Below are positions 47,852 to 55,229 of a stretch of DNA of 64,000 nt, one piece after another (the stretch's first letter is position 1; the number at the start of each line of letters is the position of its first letter). Origin of the DNA: Agreia sp. VKM Ac-1783 (GTDB lineage Bacteria; Actinomycetota; Actinomycetes; Actinomycetales; Microbacteriaceae); NCBI RefSeq assembly GCF_900177765.1, contig NZ_FXWI01000006.1, forward strand, positions 1 through 64,000, written 5' to 3'. The notes under the pieces were generated by a model. That model had not been told where the DNA came from. It made no database searches and saw only the letters and a list, made by a program, of their open reading frames with translations. A program made the position numbers and the translations under genes.

Positions 47852-47943
47852 AGCTTCGACACCCCCCAGGCGATGACGCCGACGAGCGCGAACGCGGCGA
47901 AGATGCCGAGAACGTAGACGAGGTCGAGCACGGAAAACTCCAT
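47848..47943 (-). CDS. 31-residue membrane peptide encoded upstream of kdpF
   Basis: ATG-started frame giving MEFSVLDLVYVLGIFAAFAL and then VGVIAWGVSKL: one transmembrane helix with a short charged C-terminus. Its TGA overlaps the kdpF GTG by 4 nt, the same coupling as between other kdp genes, which argues that it is translated. It may be an extra small subunit of the Kdp complex or a leader peptide that couples translation. No strong ribosome site precedes it. I do not recall a named family. Confidence 0.55.
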   Translation of the reverse strand: MEFSVLDLVYVLGIFAAFALVGVIAWGVSKL

Positions 47944-48020
47944 CGGATGATGTGACGTGACGCGCCCCGGCCGGGGTCGCTCATCCGAGTAGATACCTGC
48001 TTTCGAGCGTCATCCCGCGC

Positions 48021-48040
48021 CCTAACGGATTCCTAACGGC
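48021..48040 (-). promoter_or_regulatory. Direct-repeat box upstream of kdp operon (putative KdpE site)
   Basis: CCTAACGGATTCCTAACGGC on the plus strand: two CCTAACG units with 11-bp spacing, about 80 nt before the first small frame and 170 nt before kdpF. Reading leftward, TATCTA occurs 25 nt further downstream and could be the -10 box, placing the repeats just upstream of a poor -35, as for activator-dependent promoters. Confidence 0.65.
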
Positions 48041-48079
48041 CGTCCCGGGCATCCATACGATGTCGATACGGCTGTGCCT

Positions 48080-48154
48080 GTTCCCTGAGCCTGTCGAAGG
48101 CAGCCCCCGCACACCGCGCTGGTCGACCAGCCGCCCTTCGACAAGCTCAGGGAA
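48080..48154. repeat. Dispersed inverted-repeat element (PEPVEG-type)
   Basis: GTTCCCTGAGCCTGTCGAAGG (48080-48100) and CCCTTCGACAAGCTCAGGGAAC (48133-48154) are inverted copies of one unit, enclosing the 14-bp palindrome GCTGGTCGACCAGC (48118-48131). The whole can fold into one large hairpin. The region 47944-48218 holds this element, the kdp regulatory box and a terminator, and no gene other than these. Confidence 0.7.
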
Positions 48155-48170
48155 CGACTCCTCTTCACGA

Positions 48171-48203
48171 CGAAGGCCCCGGGTTCGTCACCCGGGGCCT
48201 TCG
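48171..48203 (-). terminator. Strong terminator hairpin
   Basis: A perfect 14-bp stem (CGAAGGCCCCGGGT with its complement) and 5-nt loop, 15 nt past the stop of the 71-residue gene on the minus strand. On the plus strand it is followed by a T-richer stretch (TTCGTTGTG), so it could act in both directions. Confidence 0.8.
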
Positions 48204-48218
48204 TTCGTTGTGTCGCTT

Positions 48219-48434
48219 CTAGTCGCGCAGCTTCTCTTTGTATTCGTTCTTGGCTTCAGTGGCATCGCGCTCGGCTTCGGCTCGCTTCACGTCGCCCTCC
48301 GCACGCTTGACCTCGGCCTCGGCCCGAACCTCGTCGGCCTTGTCGCTGAGGCGCTCTTTCGCGTCGTCGACCGCCTCGCCGATCTTCTTACCGGTGGCCT
48401 CTGCAGCATCTTTGGCGTTCTCGAGAAAACTCAT
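48219..48434 (-). CDS. Small charged helical protein (hydrophilin/CsbD-like)
   Basis: 71 residues, almost all helix-forming and highly charged: SFLENAKDAAEATGKKIGEAVDDAKERLSDKADEVRAEAEVKRAEGDVKRAEAERDATEAKNEYKEKL-like coiled coil. ATG 48434 follows GGAAGGAACGAACC, a good ribosome site. Such LEA/hydrophilin-type proteins are often stress induced. Followed by a strong terminator, so it is a single-gene transcript. Confidence 0.72.
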   Translation of the reverse strand: MSFLENAKDAAEATGKKIGEAVDDAKERLSDKADEVRAEAEVKRAEGDVKRAEAERDATEAKNEYKEKLRD

Positions 48435-48513
48435 GGTTCGTTCCTTCCGGTTGACTGACTCCACCGTATGAGCGGGCGCTGGGAATTCGCGGAAAGCATG
48501 CTGGCCCCACGCT

Positions 48514-48915
48514 TCACGCGTCGAAGCGACGCCGACTCTCCTCGATCTCGGCCTGGTGAAGCTGTGTCCATCCGATGAAGGCGCGCACGGGTTCGCTGAG
48601 CGTCTCGCCCAGTTCGGTGAGCTCGTACTCGACCCGCGGAGGCGACTCCGGGTAGCTCGTGCGACTGACGAGACCGTCTCTCTGCAGGGAGCGGAGCGTG
48701 CGCGTCAGCATCCGGTGCGAGATGCCCTCGACGTCGTGCATCAGAACGGTGAAGCGCGTCGGGCCGCCGTCGAGGGCGCGGATCACGGGCATCGACCAGC
48801 GGTCGCCGGTCATGGTGAAGATGTCGCGCACGAGGTTTCGAGTGGAGGGGACCTCGCACGCCTTGTCGAGTCCCTCGACGGATTGCGCAGCGGTTGCGAT
48901 CGACAGTGCCGTCAT
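48514..48915 (-). CDS. HxlR-family transcriptional regulator
   Basis: 133 residues with the HxlR winged helix: LVRDIFTMTGDRWSMPVIRAL, GPTRFTVLMHDVEGISHRMLTRTLRSLQRDGLVSRT and the wing PPRVEYELTELGETL. One Cys in KACEVPSTRN sits at the N-terminal position used as redox sensor in YodB/QorR-type members. GAAGGGAAG ribosome site before ATG 48915. It is divergent from an FMN reductase, the typical target of quinone- or thiol-stress HxlR regulators. Confidence 0.88.
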   Translation of the reverse strand: MTALSIATAAQSVEGLDKACEVPSTRNLVRDIFTMTGDRWSMPVIRALDGGPTRFTVLMHDVEGISHRMLTRTLRSLQRDGLVSRTSYPESPPRVEYELTELGETLSEPVRAFIGWTQLHQAEIEESRRRFDA

Positions 48916-49011
48916 AACGCGAGACTTCCCTTCGTGTGCGTGACGCACTCGAAAGTGCGCGGTCGGAGACGGGACTAAATCACGCCCTCGACCTCTTCGT
49001 ATGACTGACAA

Positions 49012-49026
49012 CGTGCGTTAGGCACG
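49012..49026. promoter_or_regulatory. Inverted repeat in the HxlR-reductase intergenic region
   Basis: CGTGC-GTTAG-GCACG, a 5-bp inverted repeat with 5-nt spacer, 26 nt before the reductase start. It is a candidate HxlR operator; the AAGGAG ribosome site of the reductase follows at about 49037-49042. Confidence 0.45.
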
Positions 49027-49052
49027 AAAAGTTCCTAAGGAGAGAAACCCCG

Positions 49053-49655
49053 ATGACCAAGATCGCAATCATTCTCGGCAGCACGCGCCCCGGACGCAAC
49101 GGAGAGGCCGTGGCGAAGTGGGTTCGCGACATCGCCGTGAAGCGCGACGACGCGACGTTCGAGCTCGTCGACCTGGCCGACTTCCCGCTGCCGCACCTCG
49201 ATGAGCCCGGCTCCGCCGCGTGGGGTGTCTACCAGAACGAGCACACCAAGGCCTGGTCGGCGAAGATCGACGAGTTCGACGGCTTCGTCTTCGTGACCCC
49301 CGAGTACAACCACTCCACCTCCGGCGTGCTGAAGAACGCACTCGACTACCTCTACAAGGAGTGGAACAACAAGGCGGCCGCCTTCGTGAGCTACGGCGGG
49401 GTCGGCGGAGCCCGCGCGGTCGAGCACCTGCGTCTCATCGCATCCGAGCTGCAGCTGGCGACGGTTCGCGCCCAGGTCGCGATCTCGCTCATGACCGAGT
49501 TCGAGAACTACACGACCTTCACACCCGGTGACCACCTGCTGCCGCAGGTCGACACCATGCTCGACCAGCTCGTGGCCTGGTCGAAGGCTCTCGAGCCGCT
49601 GCACACCGCCACGACGGCCGACAGCGACGACGTCGACGAGACCGTCGCCGCCTGA
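49053..49655 (+). CDS. NADPH-dependent FMN reductase (flavodoxin-like fold)
   Basis: 200 residues. FMN-binding motifs IILGSTRPGRNGEAVAKWV and VTPEYNHSTSGVLKNALDYLYKEW, then FVSYGGVGGARAVEHLR, match NAD(P)H:FMN/quinone reductases of the chromate/azo reductase group. AAGGAG lies 11 nt before ATG. Probably detoxifies quinones or other electrophiles under control of the divergent HxlR protein. The C-terminal 20 residues are an acidic, disordered tail. Confidence 0.9.
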   Translation: MTKIAIILGSTRPGRNGEAVAKWVRDIAVKRDDATFELVDLADFPLPHLDEPGSAAWGVYQNEHTKAWSAKIDEFDGFVFVTPEYNHSTSGVLKNALDYLYKEWNNKAAAFVSYGGVGGARAVEHLRLIASELQLATVRAQVAISLMTEFENYTTFTPGDHLLPQVDTMLDQLVAWSKALEPLHTATTADSDDVDETVAA

Positions 49656-49670
49656 CCGAGTGACTCCGGT

Positions 49671-49697
49671 CGGCCCATCACCGGATGCGATGGGCCG
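49671..49697 (+). terminator. Hairpin between convergent genes
   Basis: CGGCCCATC and its exact complement enclose a 9-nt loop, 15 nt after the reductase stop and 7 nt before the end of the convergent acetyltransferase gene. Probably a two-way terminator. Confidence 0.6.
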
Positions 49698-49703
49698 GCC
49701 CGG

Positions 49704-50318
49704 TCAGCCCCGAACCTTCTCGACGCGGCGCCGCAGGCCCGCGCGCACCGACGGCCACTCGCTCTCGACGATCGAGAACACGACGGTGTCGCGCAGAGTT
49801 CCGTCACCCGTGCGGGTATGGCTGCGCAGTACGCCGTCTTGCTTCGCACCCAGCCTCGCGATGGCCTCGCGCGACTGCTGGTTCATCCAGTTCGTACGGA
49901 ACTCGACGGCCACGCATCCGAGTGTCTCGAAGGCGTGCCCGAGAAGAAGCAGCTTCGAATCGGGGTTCGTGCCCGTTCCGTGAGCCGAGGCTGCGTTCCA
50001 GGTGAAACCGATCTCGAGCCGGGGCGTCGAGTGGTCGATGTCCATGTACGTGGTCATGCCGATCACGCGGCCCGGCTCTCCCGTCTCGCGGTCGCGCAGG
50101 CGAGTGACGAACGGCAGCATCGAGCCCCCTTCCTGCAGCCGCAGCCTCCGATCGATCTCGGCCCGCATCCCCTCGGGCGATGGCACCGTCGTGTAGAAGA
50201 GCTTCCAGAGCTCGCCATCGCGCACCGCATCCACCAGCCCGTCGTGGTGGTCGTGACTGAGCGGCTCGAGAACGACGTGGGTTCCGGTGAGAGTGACGGG
50301 GGAGATCGTGAGTGTCAT
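49704..50318 (-). CDS. GNAT-family N-acetyltransferase (RimJ/RimL-like)
   Basis: 204 residues. TLTGTHVVLEPLSHDHHDGL, RVIGMTTYMDIDHSTPRLEIGFTWNAASAHGTGTNPDSKLLLLGHAFETLGCVAVEF and NQQSREAIARLGAKQDGVLRSH are features of the RimJ/RimL protein-like GNAT group, which acetylates protein N-termini or small amines. Substrate unknown. Divergent from the MocR gene with an 81-nt shared upstream region. Confidence 0.85.
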   Translation of the reverse strand: MTLTISPVTLTGTHVVLEPLSHDHHDGLVDAVRDGELWKLFYTTVPSPEGMRAEIDRRLRLQEGGSMLPFVTRLRDRETGEPGRVIGMTTYMDIDHSTPRLEIGFTWNAASAHGTGTNPDSKLLLLGHAFETLGCVAVEFRTNWMNQQSREAIARLGAKQDGVLRSHTRTGDGTLRDTVVFSIVESEWPSVRAGLRRRVEKVRG

Positions 50319-50399
50319 GCATCCGATACTGCTGGAGCAAGTGGATCAGAACGTATGCCACTATGGGCGAGTTCCATGAGACCAGTTGGGAGGATCGCC

Positions 50400-51842
50400 A
50401 TGCGGCACGCACGCGCAGTCGACATCGTCGAGATGATCGCACCGGATGGCCCCGGCTCCCCGCGCGACCGCTTGTCCGCGGGCCTCCGCGCGGCCATCCT
50501 CAGCGGGCGGATGCGCCCGGGCGACGCGGTCCCATCGAGCCGCGCCGTCGCATCCGCCGTCGGAGTCGCGCGCGGCACCGTCGTGCGCGTCTACGACGAA
50601 CTCTCGGGCGAGGGATATCTCGATACCGTTCACGGCTCGGGCACCTTCGTGTCGACGAGCGTGCCGATGCGAGAGCTGCACGCCCGGAACGATCCGGGCG
50701 AACGAACGGCGAGCGCAGACAAGGCCACGCCGACGACCGACCCCTCGAGCCCGCCCATCGAGCTGCGCCCCGGCATCCCCTCGACCGCGTCGATCACGCG
50801 TGGCGACTGGGCCGCCGCCTGGCGTCGCGCAACCGCCGGCGAGGTCGCCTCCGTGTACCCGCCCGCGGCAGGGCTGCCGGCCCTGCGCGAGCAGATCGCA
50901 CGGCACCTGTTTCACTCTCGCGGGCTCGCGTGCGACCCCGACGAGGTCATCGTCACCTCCGGGGCGCGCGAGGGGCTCGCGCTTGTCGCGCTCGGGCTCG
51001 CGGCTCAGCACGGCCGACTGCTGCGGGTCGGATGCGAGAACCCGGGTCACGTAGGCAGCCGCGCGGTGCTCGCGCGGCTCGGCGCCGAACTCGTGCCCAT
51101 CGATGTCGTCAACGGCGGAGTCGACTTCGACGCCGTGCAGAGCGCGAGACTGACCGCCCTGCTGGTCACGCCCAGCCACCAGTATCCGCTGGGCGGCAGC
51201 CTCGACGTGGGGCGCCGGCTGCAGCTGCTCGAGTGGGCCGAGCGAACGAACGCGATCATCATCGAAGACGACTACGACAGCGAGTTCCGGCACGCCGGAC
51301 GCGCGCTGCCGTCGATCGCGTCGCTCGACGACTCCGGCCTCGTCGTGCACGTCGGCAGCTACTCGAAGGTCATCACGCCGTGGCTGCGATGCGGGTACGT
51401 GGTGGCGCGCGATCCGGCTGTGCGCGCCGCGATTCTGGATGCCCGGGCCGACGTCGGCGAAACCGTGTCGGGCATCCCGCAGCAGGCGCTGGCGCACTAC
51501 CTCGACAGTGGCGGACTCAGCCGGCACCTCGCCCGCACCCGCCGCGCATACGCACACAAGCGCGCCCTGGTGGTGGATGCGCTCGACGGCGACGTCGGGT
51601 CGCCGCTCGTGCTCAGCGCCCTCGACGGCGGACTACACGCGGTGCTCTCGTCGCCCGCGGGCACGGGGAACGCAGATCTGGCCGAGCGCCTGTCGCGCCG
51701 CGGCGTCGCCGTGACCGAGCTCGCCAGGCACTACTTCGGGCAGACCGCTGCCGACCGCGAAGGGATCGTCTTCGGCTACGGCGCTGCGACCGACCTCGAT
51801 CTTCAGTCGGCGCTCGTCGCGATCCGACGCGAGATCGTCTGA
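50400..51842 (+). CDS. MocR/PdxR-type regulator (GntR HTH fused to aminotransferase domain)
   Basis: 480 residues. N-terminal GntR winged helix (about 15-85): SAGLRAAILSGRMRPGDAVPSSRAVASAVGVARGTVVRVYDELSGEGYL. From about 120 a fold-type I aminotransferase domain: VYPPAAGLPALREQIARHL, TSGAREGL, TPSHQYPLGGSL, EDDYDSEFRH, and the PLP lysine in HVGSYSKVITPWLRCGYVV. Such proteins regulate PLP, GABA or taurine genes. GGGAGG precedes ATG. The divergent GNAT gene is a possible target; no pdxS/pdxT nearby. Confidence 0.9.
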   Translation: MRHARAVDIVEMIAPDGPGSPRDRLSAGLRAAILSGRMRPGDAVPSSRAVASAVGVARGTVVRVYDELSGEGYLDTVHGSGTFVSTSVPMRELHARNDPGERTASADKATPTTDPSSPPIELRPGIPSTASITRGDWAAAWRRATAGEVASVYPPAAGLPALREQIARHLFHSRGLACDPDEVIVTSGAREGLALVALGLAAQHGRLLRVGCENPGHVGSRAVLARLGAELVPIDVVNGGVDFDAVQSARLTALLVTPSHQYPLGGSLDVGRRLQLLEWAERTNAIIIEDDYDSEFRHAGRALPSIASLDDSGLVVHVGSYSKVITPWLRCGYVVARDPAVRAAILDARADVGETVSGIPQQALAHYLDSGGLSRHLARTRRAYAHKRALVVDALDGDVGSPLVLSALDGGLHAVLSSPAGTGNADLAERLSRRGVAVTELARHYFGQTAADREGIVFGYGAATDLDLQSALVAIRREIV

Positions 51843-51850
51843 TTGGTCGG

Positions 51851-52150
51851 CTATTCGCTCGGCTTCTGAGAAACCGTGATGGTCACCGTCGGTCGCCCCC
51901 GACTGCCGGCGCCCGGGTCGACGGCGTCGAGCGCCGCGGTGACGCCATCCGACAGCTCGATCGACTCCCCGACGGTCACCGTGACGGCCCGATCACCGGA
52001 TGCGGGACGCAGAAGGAGGCGAGCCTTCGAGACGCCGTCGCGCGTCGCCGCATCGATGATCCCGATGCGCAGCCCCGCGATCGTCGGCTGCGATCCCTGC
52101 TCCGCGGTGACGGTCTCGGTGTCTGTCTCCGTGTTCTCAGAAGTACTCAT
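51851..52150 (-). CDS. 99-residue protein encoded after the calpain-like effector (possible immunity/accessory)
   Basis: A disordered acidic N-terminus (TSENTETDTETVTAEQ) precedes a strand-rich core of about 70 residues (IAGLRIGIIDAATRDGVSKARLLLRPASGDRAVTVTVGESIELSDGVTAALDAVDP...RPTVTITV). The start context GAGGATGCG-ATG is nearly the same as that of the upstream gene, from which it is separated by 7 nt, so the two form an operon. Its size and place fit an immunity or accessory protein for the WXG100-protease; the core also resembles small beta-rich domain proteins of unknown function in Streptomyces. Confidence 0.7.
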   Translation of the reverse strand: MSTSENTETDTETVTAEQGSQPTIAGLRIGIIDAATRDGVSKARLLLRPASGDRAVTVTVGESIELSDGVTAALDAVDPGAGSRGRPTVTITVSQKPSE

Positions 52151-52157
52151 CGCATCC

Positions 52158-53246
52158 TCACTTCGTCGAGCCCGTGTAGGCGTTGGTGAAATTGTCCTTG
52201 TACTCCTGCTCGGTGAGCCAGACGTCACCATAGCGGTGGTCGCCGTCCTCGCCAGTCAGATTGCCCCCGTTGGGCCCCCATGGATTCAAGACATGAATCA
52301 TCTGTTCCGTCTTGCCCGTGTCGGGGTTCACGTGATTTTCGACGGCGTCGACCATGTATGCGTGGTTGGGAACGATGCCGTCGTCGTCGATTTCGTCGTC
52401 AAACCACCACAGGGTGTCGTCGTTCTCCGTCGTGACGGAGACGGGTCCGTCTGCGAGGTGTTCGCTGATCTCATTGAGGTTCGACTCACCGAGGTCGGTC
52501 GACTTGTTACCCGTGATGGCCTCGAAGGCGTCGTTCGGCCATCCACCGTCGATGTCGTCGTAATTGCCACCGAAGTACTCGGCCGCCGCCTTCTCGTAGA
52601 TGGATAGCCAGTTGTCGTGGCCGTCGGCATCTTTCACCGACTTGACCGGCACGGTCGGCTCGACCTGGATGTAGTTCGGCTCCCCGTCTTTGTAGAACTT
52701 GACCGTCCACGTGCCGTCCGGGTTCTGCCACATATGCTCGCGGATCCACTCGGGGTCGCTGCCGGCGACAGCACCGGCCGCCGCGAGGAACCAGCAGTCT
52801 CCGACCTGGCCTTGAGCCATATTGGTCGGGTCGAGCGCCTCCTCATCTAACGGAATAGGGCCATCGATGTCCCTGTACTCGCCCATTCCGTCGTGAGGAT
52901 CCGGGTCGCCCGGCTTGTCACCGACGCCCCCACCCCTCGGGTGATCCGACGTAGAGCCGGAGCCGCCCGGACCGTCGCCATCCGTCGACGTCGTCTCTTG
53001 CTGGTCTGCGTTGGTGCGCAATGCGGCCGCGGCGTGCATCAACCCGCCACTCGCCCGGTGAAGACTGCCCTTCAACGTCGAGTTCCACAGGCTTGTGAAC
53101 TCTGCACCGTCGGGACCGTGCCATGGCGTCTGGGCCAGACATCCGGAGAGCGTCGCCATGGCACCGTCGAGTTGCTGGCCGCTGGAATCGACGAGCTTGG
53201 CGAGGGCCCTCAGCTCGGCAACGTCTGCTCCGTAGAACGAGCCCAT
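52158..53246 (-). CDS. WXG100-type secreted protein with calpain-like cysteine protease domain
   Basis: 362 residues. Residues 1-85 form a helical hairpin of WXG100/LXG type with WHG at 42-44. A Gly/Ser/Asp/Pro-rich linker (about 86-120) follows. Residues 125-360 are a peptidase C2 (calpain) domain: QGQVGDCWFLAA with Cys151, PNHAYMVDAV with His295 and HVLNPWGPN with Asn321, the complete triad in the right order. Acidic loops (DIDGG, DDEIDDDG) may bind calcium. The N-terminus suggests export by a type VII (ESX) system, making this a probable protease effector or toxin. No ESX secretion genes are in the window. Confidence 0.85.
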   Translation of the reverse strand: MGSFYGADVAELRALAKLVDSSGQQLDGAMATLSGCLAQTPWHGPDGAEFTSLWNSTLKGSLHRASGGLMHAAAALRTNADQQETTSTDGDGPGGSGSTSDHPRGGGVGDKPGDPDPHDGMGEYRDIDGPIPLDEEALDPTNMAQGQVGDCWFLAAAGAVAGSDPEWIREHMWQNPDGTWTVKFYKDGEPNYIQVEPTVPVKSVKDADGHDNWLSIYEKAAAEYFGGNYDDIDGGWPNDAFEAITGNKSTDLGESNLNEISEHLADGPVSVTTENDDTLWWFDDEIDDDGIVPNHAYMVDAVENHVNPDTGKTEQMIHVLNPWGPNGGNLTGEDGDHRYGDVWLTEQEYKDNFTNAYTGSTK

Positions 53247-53395
53247 CGCATCCTCATCTCTCGCCCGACAAGCCGCCGGTAGTGGTCATGCCGGCTGGTC
53301 CTGCCGGATGGAGCGAGCGTAACGAGTCATACAAGACGGGTCGATGGGTAGATCTCCCCATCCGCCGACATCCTCGCCCTGAGTACGCTGGCTGC

Positions 53396-53872
53396 ATGAC
53401 TCCCGTGCCCCGACTCGCAGCCGCGCTCGTTGTGACCGCCGCCCTGGTGGCCCTGTCGGGATGCGCGGCCTCCGACCCCTCCCCGAGCATGGATTCCGCG
53501 GCCGCCGCTGAACGCTACGAACCGGTGATGGACGACGTCGTGGCGGCACTCGAGCAGAAATACCCCGACATCGCATGGAGCGACGACGACGAGACCCGTG
53601 TCGTGGCCGATGGTGACCGGTGCACCTTCGTGGTGGCAACGCAGCGAGGCGAACCGTCACTACGGGAGACGTCCGGCGGGTGGGACGCGGTGGCAGATGT
53701 GATCAATCCCGTGCTCACAAACCACGATCTCGATTCCCTGTCGGAACAGAAGCTCGAGGGCGGCTGGACCGGAGTTGCATCTCGCGACGACAGTGGGGCC
53801 ACGCTGGACATCTCCGACAAGACGTACACGCTCATCGAGTTGTCGGTTGCCGTAACCGACACCGACTGCTGA
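53396..53872 (+). CDS. Small lipoprotein, unknown function
   Basis: 158 residues. Signal peptide with lipobox ALSGC (about residues 19-23). The mature part, AAAERYEPVMDDVVAALEQKYPDIAWSDDDETRVV...CTFVVATQRGEPSL...ESL-rich with a final Cys, can form one disulfide. It is encoded divergently from the calpain-like effector and just before a membrane beta-propeller protein. Role unknown; small lipoproteins next to secreted effectors are sometimes immunity proteins. Confidence 0.72.
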   Translation: MTPVPRLAAALVVTAALVALSGCAASDPSPSMDSAAAAERYEPVMDDVVAALEQKYPDIAWSDDDETRVVADGDRCTFVVATQRGEPSLRETSGGWDAVADVINPVLTNHDLDSLSEQKLEGGWTGVASRDDSGATLDISDKTYTLIELSVAVTDTDC

Positions 53873-53885
53873 GAGGACCAGTCCT

Positions 53886-55229
53886 GTGTCGCCACAACGA
53901 CCGCGTCGCCGCGGCTATGCCTTGGGCGTCGTCATCGCCCTGCTGGGTGCATTGCTGATCGCTGCCACGATCATCTGGCAGTGGCGGCACATCCCCTACG
54001 GGCTGGGCATTGCCGCGCTGGCTATCGGATGCGCGATTCTCATCGCCGTGGCCATGCGCCGAGTGGTGTGGAAGGTGATCGCCGGCGTTGCCGTGGGCGC
54101 CCTCGTCGTGGCCGGTGGCGTGGTCGCCCTGACCGGCATCTCATCGAACACCCTGCCCCATTGGGATAGGAGGGTCTTCGAAGGGGTGTCCGGGTTCTCT
54201 GCCCGCTCGGGCGATCTGCTCATCTCTGGAGGGACCGCCTATGACGCAGCCTCCGGAGACATCGTGTGGAGCATCGATCGCGGGATTATCGATCCCATGC
54301 TCGTCCGCTCCGACATCGTTGTTCTGACCACCTCCGATGAGACGATCGCGGTCGAACCGTCGACCGGAGACGAACTCTGGCGCTCCCCCCTATCCGCACG
54401 AGGAATTGCCGCAAGCGGTGACATTCTCGTGGTCTCGCATGCCGTGTCCGACACGGAATTCGAAGCCCTTGGGCTCGATCTGACGACCGGCGAGACGGTC
54501 TGGCAACGCCCTGGCCGCCCCGTGATGGAGTGCGATCTCGGACCGATCGATCGATACTCCGTCGCCCCCGAGGGATCTCACGTGATCGTCGACCACGAGG
54601 GCGGCCCGGCGGAGGTTCTCTCTGTGGCCGACGGCAGCACCACAGTCGCGAACGTGGACTGCTCCGGATCCTCGAGGCTGGTCGGCGACGTCCTCCTCCA
54701 GACAGACGGCGACACCCTCCTGGGCAGGTCCCCCTCAGACGGCACGCAACTCTGGTCGACGCCCGTCGACGAGCCGTGGATGGTGGAAGGCGACGGACCC
54801 GAGATCTTTACCACCAGCGAGGCACTCGGGGACTCGATCGAACTCACGGCGATCGACGTCGCCAGTGGTCGAGCACACACGGTGGAACCGCCGGCCGGGA
54901 AGATCAGGTCGTTGTCGAGCACAGAACGCTACCGTTCGGCCGATGTCTGGGTCGTCGTCGACCTCGACACGGGCGCGGCGATGTGGAACCCGGGCACTGA
55001 CGCCTTCGTCACCATCCCCGACGCCGAGTCCATCGACGACTACAACATCGACGCGTACTCGGGATGGATTGCGCTGAGCGGTCGGACTCGAGACTTCACG
55101 GGCGACGTGACCCGCCTCTGCTGGGCACTGTCACCCGACGGAGAGCTCTTCGGCCCCGCACCAGGACCGGGATGCTACGTCGACGAAGGCATCATGGACG
55201 CCGGTCATGCTGTCTATCCCCTGACGTGA
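53886..55229 (+). CDS. Membrane-anchored PQQ-like beta-propeller protein
   Basis: 447 residues, GTG start after GAGAGG. Three transmembrane helices (about 12-33, 38-58, 62-85) anchor an extracytoplasmic domain built of repeated blades such as AYDAASGDIVWSIDRG, AVEPSTGDELWRSPL, GLDLTTGETVWQRP and LLGRSPSDGTQLWSTPV. These match PQQ-like (BamB/quinoprotein) repeats, here without enzyme motifs. Likely a scaffold or sensor. It lies 13 nt after the lipoprotein gene, so they are one operon. Its 3' end overlaps the convergent AraC gene by 38 nt. Confidence 0.78.
   Translation: MSPQRPRRRGYALGVVIALLGALLIAATIIWQWRHIPYGLGIAALAIGCAILIAVAMRRVVWKVIAGVAVGALVVAGGVVALTGISSNTLPHWDRRVFEGVSGFSARSGDLLISGGTAYDAASGDIVWSIDRGIIDPMLVRSDIVVLTTSDETIAVEPSTGDELWRSPLSARGIAASGDILVVSHAVSDTEFEALGLDLTTGETVWQRPGRPVMECDLGPIDRYSVAPEGSHVIVDHEGGPAEVLSVADGSTTVANVDCSGSSRLVGDVLLQTDGDTLLGRSPSDGTQLWSTPVDEPWMVEGDGPEIFTTSEALGDSIELTAIDVASGRAHTVEPPAGKIRSLSSTERYRSADVWVVVDLDTGAAMWNPGTDAFVTIPDAESIDDYNIDAYSGWIALSGRTRDFTGDVTRLCWALSPDGELFGPAPGPGCYVDEGIMDAGHAVYPLT

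Noticed and set aside
50312-52189. A 625-codon frame overlapping the MocR gene on the same strand in another phase
   Set aside because: Arg-rich out-of-frame translation; the MocR frame has intact GntR and aminotransferase motifs.
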